Shown here one piece after another: positions 21,503 through 30,795 of a DNA stretch of 64,000 nucleotides. Location: NCBI GenBank assembly GCA_036365455.1, contig JAWQUS010000010.1, forward strand, positions 13,028,501-13,092,500, read 5' to 3'. Numbering within the stretch: position 1 is the first letter of the stretch; each line of letters starts with the position of its first letter. The translations under genes and the position numbers were made by a program. The DNA is from Macrosoma leucophasiata. Lineage: Eukaryota; Arthropoda; Insecta; Lepidoptera; Hedylidae. The notes under the pieces are model-generated. The model did no database searches. It was not told where the DNA came from and worked only from the letters and a program-made list of their open reading frames with translations.

Positions 21503-22990
21503 ATGATCATTCCTTTACTAGATATCCTTTCTCCTATAATAACATCAATTTTTAACTCCTGCATATCCTCAGGTGTCTTTCCTAGTCTATGGAAAGATGC
21601 AAATATTATTCCCCTCCCAAAAAAATCTAATCCCACTTCTTTGTCCAACTTTAGACCTATTTCTATCCTTCCTTTCCTTTCCAAAGTCCTAGAACGCCTT
21701 GTCCACCAACAGTTGAGTTCCTTCTTATCGAAATTTGACCTACTCAATCCCTTACAATCTGGATTCCGCCCTGGTCATAGTACGACGACTGCCTTAGTGA
21801 AAATTACCGATGACATTCGCTCTGGCATGGATAATCAACAGTTGACGGTATTAACATTGCTAGATTTTAGTAATGCGTTTAATACTGTTGATTTTGACAT
21901 TCTTTTAGCAACTCTGGGTTCTCTTAACATATCTCCGCCAGCAATTGACTGGTTTCGTAATTACTTGTATGGTCGCCGGCATCGCATACAGGCTCAAGAA
22001 CATTTCTCGACCTGGTGTGCAACTACAGCCGGTGTTCCACAAGGTGGCGTGTTGTCTCCCCTGTTATTTGCTATTTTTATCAACTCTGTTTGCCTTCATA
22101 TTTCTTCTCTCTATCACCTCTATGCAGACGACCTCCAAATTTACACGAAATCTTCATTAAAGAATCTACCTGATGCTATAAACCTAATAAATGATGACCT
22201 TAGTCGCATATCAAAATGGAGCACCTCATTTGGCCTTAGAGTAAATCCTGAGAAAACGCAACTTATTATAATTGGTAGTTCTAGGCTAGTTAGCAAAATA
22301 GATTGGGATAACTTGCCGCGGGTACTTTTCGACGGTATTCATATACCATTTTCGGATAAAGTGAAAAACTTAGGTGTTATTTTTGACCAACATCTTGCGT
22401 GGTCCGCGCAATTATGTGAAGTAAGCAGAAAGGTGTTTGCAACTGTTAGTTCTTTGCGAAGGCTGCGTAACTTTTTACCTGTTCCTACTAAAATTGCGCT
22501 TGCACATTCTCTACTTTTTCCGATACTTGACTATGCTGATGTCTGTTATCTTAATTTGACCCAATGCCAACTTAATAAGCTTGAGCGCTTACAGAATGTA
22601 TTCATTAGGTTCATATTTGGTCTTCGCAAATATGACCATGTTTCCGAATATCGCAATAAGCTCAAGTGGCTCCCTATTCAGCATCGCCGGAATGTACATA
22701 TACTTTCTCTTTTGTACTCAACGCTATTTAATCCTGCCAGTCCCAAATATTTAAGTGATTGCTTTGAATTTGCCCACCTCTCCCATTCCCGGTCACTTCG
22801 TTCCTCTGTAGCTCTGCGATTAAAAATTCCCTTGCATTCAAGTGATTTCTTTACTAAATCCTTTGCTGTCGAGGCCGTACGTTTATGGAACTCCTTGCCC
22901 TACACCATTAAACAAGCTCAGAGTATTGCATCGTTTAAATACCAAGTTAAAGCTTGGTATTTAAACGATTTCCTTTCCTCTCTTCTTTAA
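21503..22990 (+). CDS. LINE reverse transcriptase, C-terminal 495 residues
   Basis: Blocks in order: NFRPISILPFLSKVLERLV (49-67), SGFRPGHSTTTAL (86-98), LLDFSNAFNTVDFDIL (119-134, catalytic D121), AGVPQGGVLSPLLFAIFIN (177-195), and YADDLQIY (207-214, catalytic D209 and D210). The thumb and C-terminal region follows, with YADVCYLN and the LKWLPIQHRRN motif seen in CR1-like elements. The first Met is internal to the original protein, so the start is arbitrary. AFNT replaces the common AFDT. The protein would copy element RNA at the insertion site, but without an endonuclease it is not autonomous. Confidence 0.85.
   Translation: MIIPLLDILSPIITSIFNSCISSGVFPSLWKDANIIPLPKKSNPTSLSNFRPISILPFLSKVLERLVHQQLSSFLSKFDLLNPLQSGFRPGHSTTTALVKITDDIRSGMDNQQLTVLTLLDFSNAFNTVDFDILLATLGSLNISPPAIDWFRNYLYGRRHRIQAQEHFSTWCATTAGVPQGGVLSPLLFAIFINSVCLHISSLYHLYADDLQIYTKSSLKNLPDAINLINDDLSRISKWSTSFGLRVNPEKTQLIIIGSSRLVSKIDWDNLPRVLFDGIHIPFSDKVKNLGVIFDQHLAWSAQLCEVSRKVFATVSSLRRLRNFLPVPTKIALAHSLLFPILDYADVCYLNLTQCQLNKLERLQNVFIRFIFGLRKYDHVSEYRNKLKWLPIQHRRNVHILSLLYSTLFNPASPKYLSDCFEFAHLSHSRSLRSSVALRLKIPLHSSDFFTKSFAVEAVRLWNSLPYTIKQAQSIASFKYQVKAWYLNDFLSSLL
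22930..22969. repeat. perfect 17-bp hairpin at the end of the LINE frame
   Basis: ATCGTTTAAATACCAAG and its complement are separated by TTAAAG. Both arms are coding (SFKYQVKAWYLNDF). Confidence 0.85.
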
Positions 22991-23289
22991 ATTCCTTGTG
23001 TCTGTTACTTTGTTCCTTTCTCCTTCGTTCGTCTGTTCACTGTCCCTTGCTTCTTTAATTTATTGTCATATTGTTATGTGTTACTAGTTTAGTTTAGTTA
23101 GTACCTAGTGAATACCTTTTTAGTGTCGCGCACCCTACTGCATTTTTTTCTGTATTTCTTTTGATTGTTGGGTTGCCTGGAAGAAATCGCTCTTCTAGCG
23201 ATAAGGCCGCCCATTGTCACATATGTCAAAATGTATTCTTAACCGATGTACTTTTGGTGTGCAATAAAGTGTACTATTATTATTATTTC

Positions 23290-23660
23290 ACTCATTTATT
23301 CATAATCTCATTATATATTTTTTTACATATACATTTATATAAAGGAAAAAAAAAAACAACGTATATATAAAAAAATACAAAATGGTTACCGCCGGTAGCG
23401 GGAGCAGGGTCCAAGCTGTCGGCGGTTAGGGGCTCAGAGAGAGGAACCTCCTCACAATACGTGCCGTGTCGAGAAGAACCGCTTTCTGCACCAAGCCTTT
23501 GATCCAACTTCCCAGCGAGAGCCTCTTAAGGTGGTGGTCGAGGCTCTTCGCCATGAGTCCGTTTACCGTGACGACTATCGGTACAATTACAGCCGAGTCC
23601 ACATCCCACATGGCGACAATCTCGTGAGACAAGTCGAGATACTTAATTTGTTTGTCTTTA
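23290..23660 (-). mobile_element. R4/Dong-type LINE tail in a TAA run
   Basis: On the minus strand, 23640-23426 encodes MWDVDSAVIVPIVVTVNGLM, KSLDHHLKRLSLGSWIKGL and QKAVLLDTARIVRRFLSL, which resembles the restriction-like endonuclease C-terminus of R2/R4-type LINEs. It is bounded by TAA/TTA runs at both ends (about 23660-23680 and 23270-23290). Dong-type elements insert into TAA repeats. It is 5'-truncated. Confidence 0.55.
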
Positions 23661-23975
23661 TTATTATTATTATTATTATAATATGTTGGATGATAAGGCA
23701 GCAAAAACGCACAATTTGATTTATCTTTATTAAAACATATGTAGTAAAACATTTACCTATAAAGTTTTTTTTAAATGCATTCAAAACAGAAGAAAAATGT
23801 CGTAAAAACACTTATCTTTCAGAAATGTAGATTACGATAAATATATTTTTCAGTCGGTATATCTACCTCCATAGCCCACACCTATTTTGACGAAAATTCT
23901 TATAAAATAACAAAAAAAACATGTTAGGCTAAAAAAGAGTATTATTATTTTATATTATTTTTTGGTTTGTATATG

Positions 23976-24112
23976 TGATTATTTATTTATTTATTTATTT
24001 ACTCTTTTTATGCACGAAGATGGTGTACATAAAGGCGGACTTAATGCCACTAGGCATTATCTCCCAGTCAACCTTTGGGTTATGAAGAGAGCGACGATGT
24101 AGGTGCAAACCG
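23976..24112 (-). repeat. LINE 3' end with AAAT-repeat tail
   Basis: A TTTA-repeat run precedes CTCTTTTTATGCACGAAGAT and TAATGCCACTAGGCATTATC. In reverse it is a LINE 3' UTR with a microsatellite tail. Confidence 0.5.
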
Positions 24113-24189
24113 GGTCTAAATTTAGAAATTATCCCTCAAATATAATAAAAAAATATTTGCCAAGTGGTTAAATAAAAATATATAAACAT

Positions 24190-24243
24190 AAAACTTAACT
24201 AACAAAGTTAAGTCAAATTGACTTAACTTTGTAGTTAAGTTTT
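24190..24243. repeat. foldback, 25-bp arms with one bulge
   Basis: AACAAAGTTAAGTC, loop AAATT, GACTTAACTTTGT; the arms extend outward to AAAACTT and AAGTTTT. Confidence 0.8.
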
Positions 24244-24362
24244 AAATATTGCAATTGAAATTGCTAGTATAAAATTTAAAACCAGCCACTTATAATCATC
24301 AAATTAATTTTCGCTACGATGTTATTATTTTAGTCACTTATTCTGTAAATAATGTAAATAAT

Positions 24363-25101
24363 AGGTTGGAGAAAAAGTATTTTCGCATTATAGTATGTAT
24401 GAACTTGTAATAAAATCTCTTTGGCTGTAGTATTTGTATCTGGCTGGTTTTGGTATCATTGAAAGTTAAAATTTTAAAGACCATAATTCCAAATTCAAAT
24501 AAGGCAAATGTGTGATTTTCTTTTGTTTTTCGTACTGTCAAGATGAGTGAATCTAATGAAGAAATTTGATAAATTTTAAAATTTTACTACAAAAAAGGTA
24601 AAAATGCAACGCAAGCCGCGAAAAAAATTTTTGATGTTTATGGACCTAGTGCAGTGTCTGTGAGAGTAGCACAAATTTGGTTTAAGCGTTTTCAATCCGG
24701 AAATTTTGATGTCAAAGATGCACCTTCATCATGATAACGCTAGACCTCACACATCTATAGCCACTCAGCAAAAATTAAGAGAGTTTGGCTGGGAGGTGTT
24801 AATGCATCCGCCGTATAGTCCTGATCTTGCACCTTCAGATTTCCACCTGTTTCGGTCTCTTCAGAATTCTTTATGCAATGTTAGGTTAACATCACGAGAG
24901 GATTGCCAAATCCACTTGTCGCGGTATTTTGATGAGAAGTCCCAAAATTTTTATAGCAATGGGATCATGTCCCTACCTACAAGATGGCAAAAGGTTATCG
25001 AACAAAATGGTACATACATACTTTAGTTAAATTTAAATACCCTATATTAAAAAATGTTTTGAATTATCTTAAAAAATGCGAAGAAACTTTTTCCCCAACC
25101 T
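24363..25101 (+). mobile_element. mariner element with internal deletion
   Basis: The ends AGGTTGGAGAAAAAGT and (inverted) AGGTTGGGGAAAAAGT define terminal repeats of about 25 bp. Only about 740 bp remain of the roughly 1.3 kb usual for mariner. The N-terminal helix-turn-helix region (24543-24720: [31 protein letters not shown]) is present but has two stops after the eighth codon. It then joins directly, out of frame, to the C-terminal catalytic part. Confidence 0.85.
24706..25026 (+). pseudogene. mariner transposase C-terminal fragment
   Basis: [10 protein letters not shown] keeps the second catalytic Asp and [16 protein letters not shown] the third, in D34D arrangement. [16 protein letters not shown] is the usual C-terminus. 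The first catalytic Asp and the whole middle are deleted. The apparent start MMSKM is created by the deletion joint near 24722. Confidence 0.85.
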
Positions 25102-26756
25102 TATAGATAAGCCACTTCATTTTGTTCCAGGGAAAATTCTAATTGTCATTGCTGTAATGATTCCTGTGCTATCGCTGCTTCCAATTCGCAACCAGTTAAA
25201 ATGGTGTATGGGTTGATTTCCAATTGGAATTTTTTACACGCACCACCCCTATTTTCGGAAGCACCGCCTCTGTCTCTACATAAAAACCAATAGGAATACA
25301 GCTGGCCCTTAGTTCATATATCTCTAAATAGATGGCGATGGAGGCAGCTGCTACTTTTCTGCCATCTATGATTTTATACAAAACTTAACTCTGCATGATG
25401 TAGAGACGACCGACAACTGACGAGCTTTTGATGTTAGAAAATTGTAGAGTAGGTAAATGTTGCACTAGATGCCACTTTACAATATATCTGTTTTTGAAGA
25501 AAGGTTGACGAAAAAAATGCGGTGGATACCTGCTGGATTATTATTTTTTTTAATTATTTTATTGTCATTAAAATAATACTCTTTCAACTTTCAGCTAGTA
25601 GATTTAAATTGTATGAGATTAAAACAAAGATTGCATCAACAGAGGTGGATTATTATCCAATGTTTAAAGTTTTTTGGGTAATAACATTCGTCATCGATTT
25701 TACGTTAGTTGATAAACGGGTCATGTTACTTATTAGGTCGTTAGAGTCTTCGTGAGGGTGACTCATCCCCAAAATTAATAACTTCCAAGTATTATTAAAA
25801 TGAGTCATTTAATTAGTCAATACGACCCGTATTGACTAATGAAATGAATGAAATTGTTGAAGCTGATATTAACTTCCATTCGTTCTACGGAAGCTACAAC
25901 ATCTTAAATATATGGACAATGTGAGACAACTTGTTGAGTTGAATGTTGTCAAAGATAATTATATAGGTACAGGTGTTGCCATTTAGTTATTACCGAAATG
26001 TGATGTCGCTGAACATTACTATTTTGAGGCTTCTGCCTCAAAAAATAATCTATTAAATAAAAATCCATAAAATGAATCTATCTATATTAGACTTAATCAT
26101 TAGGAAATGTAATGGTTTATAACTCTAGCGTCAATAAGAAGTACCTGATATTCTGCACATTCATACGAACGTCCACTGCATATGGACAATTCAATTTTCC
26201 CCATCAAGATATTGTCTGATTATTTTGCTGTTTTTCACTGGTTATGAACTCCCAAAAGTACATAGGCAAAATGACATATTTATTTATGACTTGGCTTTTA
26301 AATTTGTGCTCAGTTTTCTGCACGTTTTTTGGGTAAACAATTGATTTAGTACTGAATCTCGATACAATAAGATTCAAATATCGTTGATTTTGATTATTAA
26401 GTCACAAACCAAAACATTTTTATAATATTTTTTGGTAATTTATATAGCTCAATATGTTTCTTGATTATTATCAAAGTGCATATTTCAAATATTACACCTA
26501 CCGGCTTATTAAAGTATGATTAAAATAGTGCTTCTTTAACTGCATAGGTTTTTTTTTTCATGTTCAAATTACATGATGTTTAGTATAAATATAACTCGAG
26601 GTTGCGCTATCATTAATTGTATGTTGTTTTGTAGATTTATGGGCAAAACACATTCGTCATCAATAGCTGATTATTGGGTCATGATCCATATTGGGTGTTT
26701 AGGGCTGTCAGAAGGGTACTCAAAATTAATTGTTTCTTAGTAATGTACTAATCTAT
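25102..26756. other. no gene recognised
   Basis: AT-rich with a single landmark, a 13-bp perfect hairpin at 25812-25840 (ATTAGTCAATACG, loop ACC). Confidence 0.5.
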
Positions 26757-27930
26757 TCTATACTTATAATAAAACTGTAGAAGTTCAAATTCTGTACATT
26801 GAAAATATTGAAAAAATAAATACATGGGGATGTTACTAGATCGATACCGAACACAAATATGTGATTAAAATTTTTTTTGTCTGTCTGTCTGTCTGTCTGT
26901 TTGTTCAAGCATCACACAAAATCTACTATTCCGATTACAATGAAACTTGGTATATTTATACTTTAACCTTTGGCGCACAACACTGAGTACTTTTTATTCC
27001 GGAAAAATGTATGTTTGTCTGTGTGTTTGTGCACGCTAATTTCAGAAATGGCTTATCCGATTTTTAGTTTTTACTAATATATTGTGGTAAGTTTCACTTA
27101 ACATTTACTGTTTGTTTCATGTCAATCGGTTCAGAAATAAAAAAGTTACGACAGTTTAAAGAATCATATCGAATATTTTTAAACTATTCTGAATCTATCT
27201 TTTTTAGGGTTCCGTAGTTAAAAGGTAAAAACGGACCCTATTACTCATCCTCCGCTGTCTGCTTGTCTGTCCGTCCATCCGTTGGTGGTGGCGTTGGGGT
27301 CGTTGGTGGCATAGGTGTTGTTGGTGACTCTGGTGGTGGTGTTGGTGGCGTTAGTGGTGCTCGCGGTGGTTTTACTGGCGGTAGAGGCATTGGTGGCGTT
27401 GGTGAAGTTTGTGGTGTTGTTGGTAGTTTTGCGGGCGTTGGTGGCATTGGTTTTGGTGATGGTGGTGGTTTTGGTGGCGTTTGTATCAGTGGTGGCATTG
27501 GTGGCGTAGGTGTTTGGTGATGGTGATGGTGCTGATGGCGTGGGTGGCGATTGTAATGGTGGCGGTGGTGGTGGTGGCATTAGTGGGTAAAAATGCACAA
27601 CGTTAATATTCAATTTTTCTCTTCTGCCGGCTCTTACGGAGTGCTTATATTATGCATAGAAGTTTAAAATGGCAGTTTCGAAAATACGGTTCGGCATAGG
27701 ATGAATGCGCGTTTAAAAATTTTTCGCAATCCTAGCAGCCTGTGTGCTTTTATCCCCGATGGTCATACGTTTAATATCGTGTACCTACAGAGAAGCATTA
27801 CTGCAAAATAGTTTTTTTTAGCTACCTAAAAGTGTTTATGATCCAAAATTAACCAAAATGGATATCCAAAAGCGCTGCCTAATGTCCCAAAGCCACTTTT
27901 CCACGCAAACAAAGTTGCGGGCACAGCTAG
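26757..27930 (+). mobile_element. 1.17-kb non-autonomous Helitron, left member of inverted pair
   Basis: It starts TCTATACTTATAATAAAACT and ends GTTGCGGGCACAGCTAG|T after a hairpin. It is nearly identical to 32188-33315 in reverse over most of its length. It differs by a GGT/GGC-rich minisatellite (about 27283-27587) replacing about 240 bases of the other copy, and by more GTCT repeats. There is no Rep or helicase coding sequence. Confidence 0.8.
27283..27587. repeat. GGTGGY minisatellite inside Helitron
   Basis: Imperfect GTTGGTGGTGGC-like units cover 300 bases. They create long Gly/Val- and Pro/Thr-rich frames on both strands that are artefacts of composition. Confidence 0.85.
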
Positions 27931-27962
27931 TGTAGTAATAAAAGAGTAATTAAATTTATTTT

Positions 27963-28226
27963 TTACTAGCGGCAGAGTGCCGGTGTATAAGCTTGAGGCC
28001 ATATCTGCTGCCAAATGTTAGTGTTCAGCACTATCGTATTCAGGTTAGATAATGTATGGCTCCGTAATAAGTATCACAGAGAAATAACAACGAAGTGAAC
28101 GAAGGTCTCAGGGGTGGCAACGCAACTGCATTTTAACCTCTGGTCTTTGTGTGGGTAAGCTGCTGTCATCACTTAACATCGATGTGAACTACGTGCTTGT
28201 TGCCACCCTAATTACATAAAAAAAAA
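27963..28226 (+). repeat. SINE-like family A copy
   Basis: From ACTAGCGGCAGAGTGCCGGT through TTAGTGTTCAGCACTATCGT to a CCACCCTAATTACATAAAAA tail. Confidence 0.7.
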
Positions 28227-28261
28227 TAGTCAATATATGGGTTAAGCATGGGAATTAGCGT

Positions 28262-28555
28262 TTTTTTATGTTAAGTGATGACTGCAGCCTATAGACACCG
28301 ACACAAAGACCAAGGTCCAAATGCAGATGTGTTACCATTCCTGAGGCCTAAGGTATTATGCCTCTGTGCCGGAAATTACATTGCCGTACTAATGTACGGC
28401 AATGTAATTTGTTGGTCAGTTGTCAGTTGGTGGTAATCCACCTGACCGGAATACGATAGTGCTGAACACTACCATTTCGCGGCAAGTATTTTAGGTAATG
28501 CGGTGGTGCCAACGCCCGCGAGCTCCGTCACTGGAGCTCTACCACCAGTAAAAAG
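28262..28555 (-). repeat. SINE-like family A copy with snap-back insertion
   Basis: It runs from TTTTTTATGTTAAGTGATGA to GGAGCTCTACCACCAGTAAA. A perfect palindrome (28373-28410) and about 45 extra bases interrupt it where other copies read straight through. With 27963-28226 it forms an inverted pair. Confidence 0.75.
28373..28410. repeat. perfect palindrome, 17-bp arms
   Basis: AAATTACATTGCCGTAC, loop TAAT, GTACGGCAATGTAATTT. The left arm is normal repeat sequence; the right arm is absent from other copies. Confidence 0.9.
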
Positions 28556-30150
28556 CGTTAAATAAATTGCGTTATGGTATATTCTGATAATTCGTTCTTT
28601 GAATATTACAAAATGTATTTTAATTAGAGGGGGGAATTTGAGGCAACATGTTGAAATTTATATTAATTTATTCGTGAGTTCCAACTTTATGTCAGAGTAT
28701 CTACCATTTTCACTACTCTTGTCAAATTGTGAGTGCACCTGGCTTCCACTTTTCATAAATACCAAAGTCATGACCTGGTTGTTACAAAATTAGGTTGCAT
28801 ACGTAATTTCACGCCTGCCTTGTGTTGAGGGGGAGGTATCTACTATCAAACTAGATACGATACAACAAATATATAGTTTGTACGGGCCACTGATTAAGCT
28901 ATAGTTTCTATTTAATTAAAGTGAACTTGTTTTAATTATGGCCAACATTACTTACTGACTATTGGCTAACTACAATATATTATTATATTCTTCGTATTTG
29001 TGATTGTGATACTCTTATGAATAAAGTTAATGAGCTTCTGATACTAGTCGATTAATTAAACGTCACTTCACGCCTGTAATCCCCGAAGGGGAAGGCAGAG
29101 GTAAATGCATGCATTCAAGCATACATGCAAACACCCACGATTCGCCGGTTACGTTTTGGCCCATGTAACAGGTGGCGACCCTGTTGACATCTTAGGGCAC
29201 ATTACCAACCTTCGAGGTACTGGGAAATCTCCAGAAAATGGAAAAATCCCAATAGAATCAGAGATAAAGGACTTTACTCCATTATCTCTGAAAACCCACT
29301 ACCCGGGAATCGAACCCAGGAGCTCAGTGGCCTGCTACCACTAGGCTACCGAGGCAGTTCAGTTACTTCATATAGGTATGTGAAAATTAAGTTTATCATG
29401 ATTCTTTTATATGCATAGGCATATCTTTTAACGTGCCGGTAACGTTCTCACAATAATGTAAATGTATAAAGTATCAAATGAAGTGTCGTAATTATTTCAT
29501 ATAACTAGACGTATTATCTATATCTTTGGGGTCAAACTAATTCACAATTGAATTCATTAGATGAGCTATCCAATTTATATTTAATTTATGCGTAGTTATT
29601 TTAGAAAATAAAATCACTACAGGGTGAAAAAATGAGAGAAAGTGGGCCCGACAATCAATGGAGTTACATTATTTTCAAAACTTGTCTTTCTTGTGCTTCA
29701 GCTATTGTTGAATATTGTTGGTGCATAATCATTCAAGGATTAGGCCGGCGACAATAGTCTTGACAAGCGAGGTCGTCGAATTTCGACATCTCCGCGAGGG
29801 GACTTCCTCGACCACTTGGGGTGAACGATAACAGCCAATACTTTCGCTAATCCAGTTATGCAAACTGAAACGGCGAAAATACGAAAGAAAAATGCTGAAG
29901 CAAGCAATAATAATGTGCAAGGTTTTCCCGTAACATTATTCTTCTGATACGATTGATGACGATTATTCTTCATGAAGTGAGTAAAATATTTATTTATACG
30001 TTACTAGTAAAATTGCGTGGTTCACAAGCCTGACTAATAACAATGTTGGCGTTTGAAATATGTGTGATATTTTACCACTATTTTGATCAGTTGTAAACAT
30101 ACTCTACAATTTGTATTGAACGATCCTCCGATCATCCTGCAATCAAAAGT
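28556..30150. other. no gene recognised outside the SINE; small GC patch
   Basis: Apart from the SINE at 29057-29357 this is AT-rich. A GC patch at 29745-29835 (CGAGGTCGTCGAATTTCGAC) has open minus-strand frames without splice support and might be an upstream lin-28 element. Confidence 0.4.
29057..29357 (-). repeat. tRNA-derived SINE, family B, full copy
   Basis: On the minus strand it starts GCCTCGGTAGCCTAGTGGTA (A box) and has GGGTTCGATTCCCGGG (B box). It ends CCTTCGGGGATTACAGGCGT. Other copies are at 34270-34396, 43258-43551 and 54680-54902. Confidence 0.8.
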
Positions 30151-30214
30151 GTATTTATAAAATGTTCCCAGCATTCAGGGTTTTGTTTTTTTGTCGTAAG
30201 GATAAAAGGTGAGG

Positions 30215-30620
30215 TATAAAAGAGTGTAGTTGAGGCGGTGCTGGGACCGCGGCTACGCGGCGACGGCGGTGCTCGAGCGGCAGGCGGTGCGCCGACCTAC
30301 GCCGCCGCAGCCGCGACGTTCCCTTTCTTGCCAGCGAGCCGCCAAGGAGCGGTTCTCCACACTGCGCCGCGCCGACAAGTGACACATTTCGGATTGGGGT
30401 AAAGCAGCCGGCGCTTTCGGGCGGCGTACACGTTCCGTTAGCTTCTCTATTTTAAAAACTACTTACTCGGCTATATCCGGGAAGGGACCGACCGCATCAC
30501 CGCGCGTCGTCTACTCTACACCGCTGCCACTCATTTTTGATGCAGTCGACCTGCGTACGCGTCGCTGGTCGCTTCGCGCGCACGCGCGCCCATTCTCATG
30601 CTGCCTACCAATTTTGATAG
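30215..30620 (+). promoter_or_regulatory. CpG-rich block, probable lin-28 promoter and 5' UTR
   Basis: The block is strikingly GC- and CpG-rich in an AT-rich window and ends about 140 bases before the lin-28 start codon. It contains CGCGCACGCGCGC, resembling NRF-1/Ewg-type motifs, and several GCCGCC runs. No clear TATA or initiator could be fixed. The open frame on its other strand is a composition artefact. Confidence 0.55.
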
Positions 30621-30755
30621 TTGATAACGAATTTTAAAAAGCACAAAGCTAAATTATCGAATGAACTCTATGTAAACTAAGTGCCTTTTTTATGCGGAGA
30701 ATGGATGTTACGCAGAGGTGATATTAGTGGTGCCAGTTAAGATATTTTTTTTAAC

Positions 30756-30795
30756 ATGAGCGGGAGGGAAGGCGGAAATGCAGTTCCGTCTTCGA
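30756..30795 (+). CDS. lin-28: lin-28 coding exon 1
   Basis: ATG at 30756 opens [13 protein letters not shown] and leaves one base (A) before the donor GTAAGT at 30796. That phase fits exon 2, which supplies GT to complete a Ser codon. The start lies downstream of a CpG-rich block at 30.2-30.6 kb. No other upstream ATG joins in frame that I could find. The exon is short and weakly informative by itself; the perfect donor and phase are the main support. Confidence 0.8.

Larger units (their letters stand above)
21495..23283 (+). mobile_element. CR1/Jockey-type LINE, 5'-truncated, reverse transcriptase intact
   Basis: A single 495-codon frame (21503-22990) holds the reverse transcriptase palm without stops. 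The 3' UTR has GGTTGCCTGGAAGAAATCGC and a GCAATAAAGTGTAC polyadenylation region, ending in a short ATT-repeat tail instead of poly(A). The same 3' signature recurs, decayed, at 53815-54185. The 5' end with ORF1 and the endonuclease is missing, as in typical dead-on-arrival LINE copies. The intact frame implies a recent insertion. Confidence 0.85.

Noticed and set aside
27241..27613. Overlapping long frames rich in Pro/Thr, Gly and Val on both strands
   Set aside because: They arise from a GGTGGY minisatellite inside a Helitron, and open frames in several phases at once are expected from such repeats.
30155..30385. 76-codon Arg-rich frame on the minus strand
   Set aside because: It lies across the CpG-rich lin-28 promoter block, has no domain or splice context, and its composition follows the GC content.
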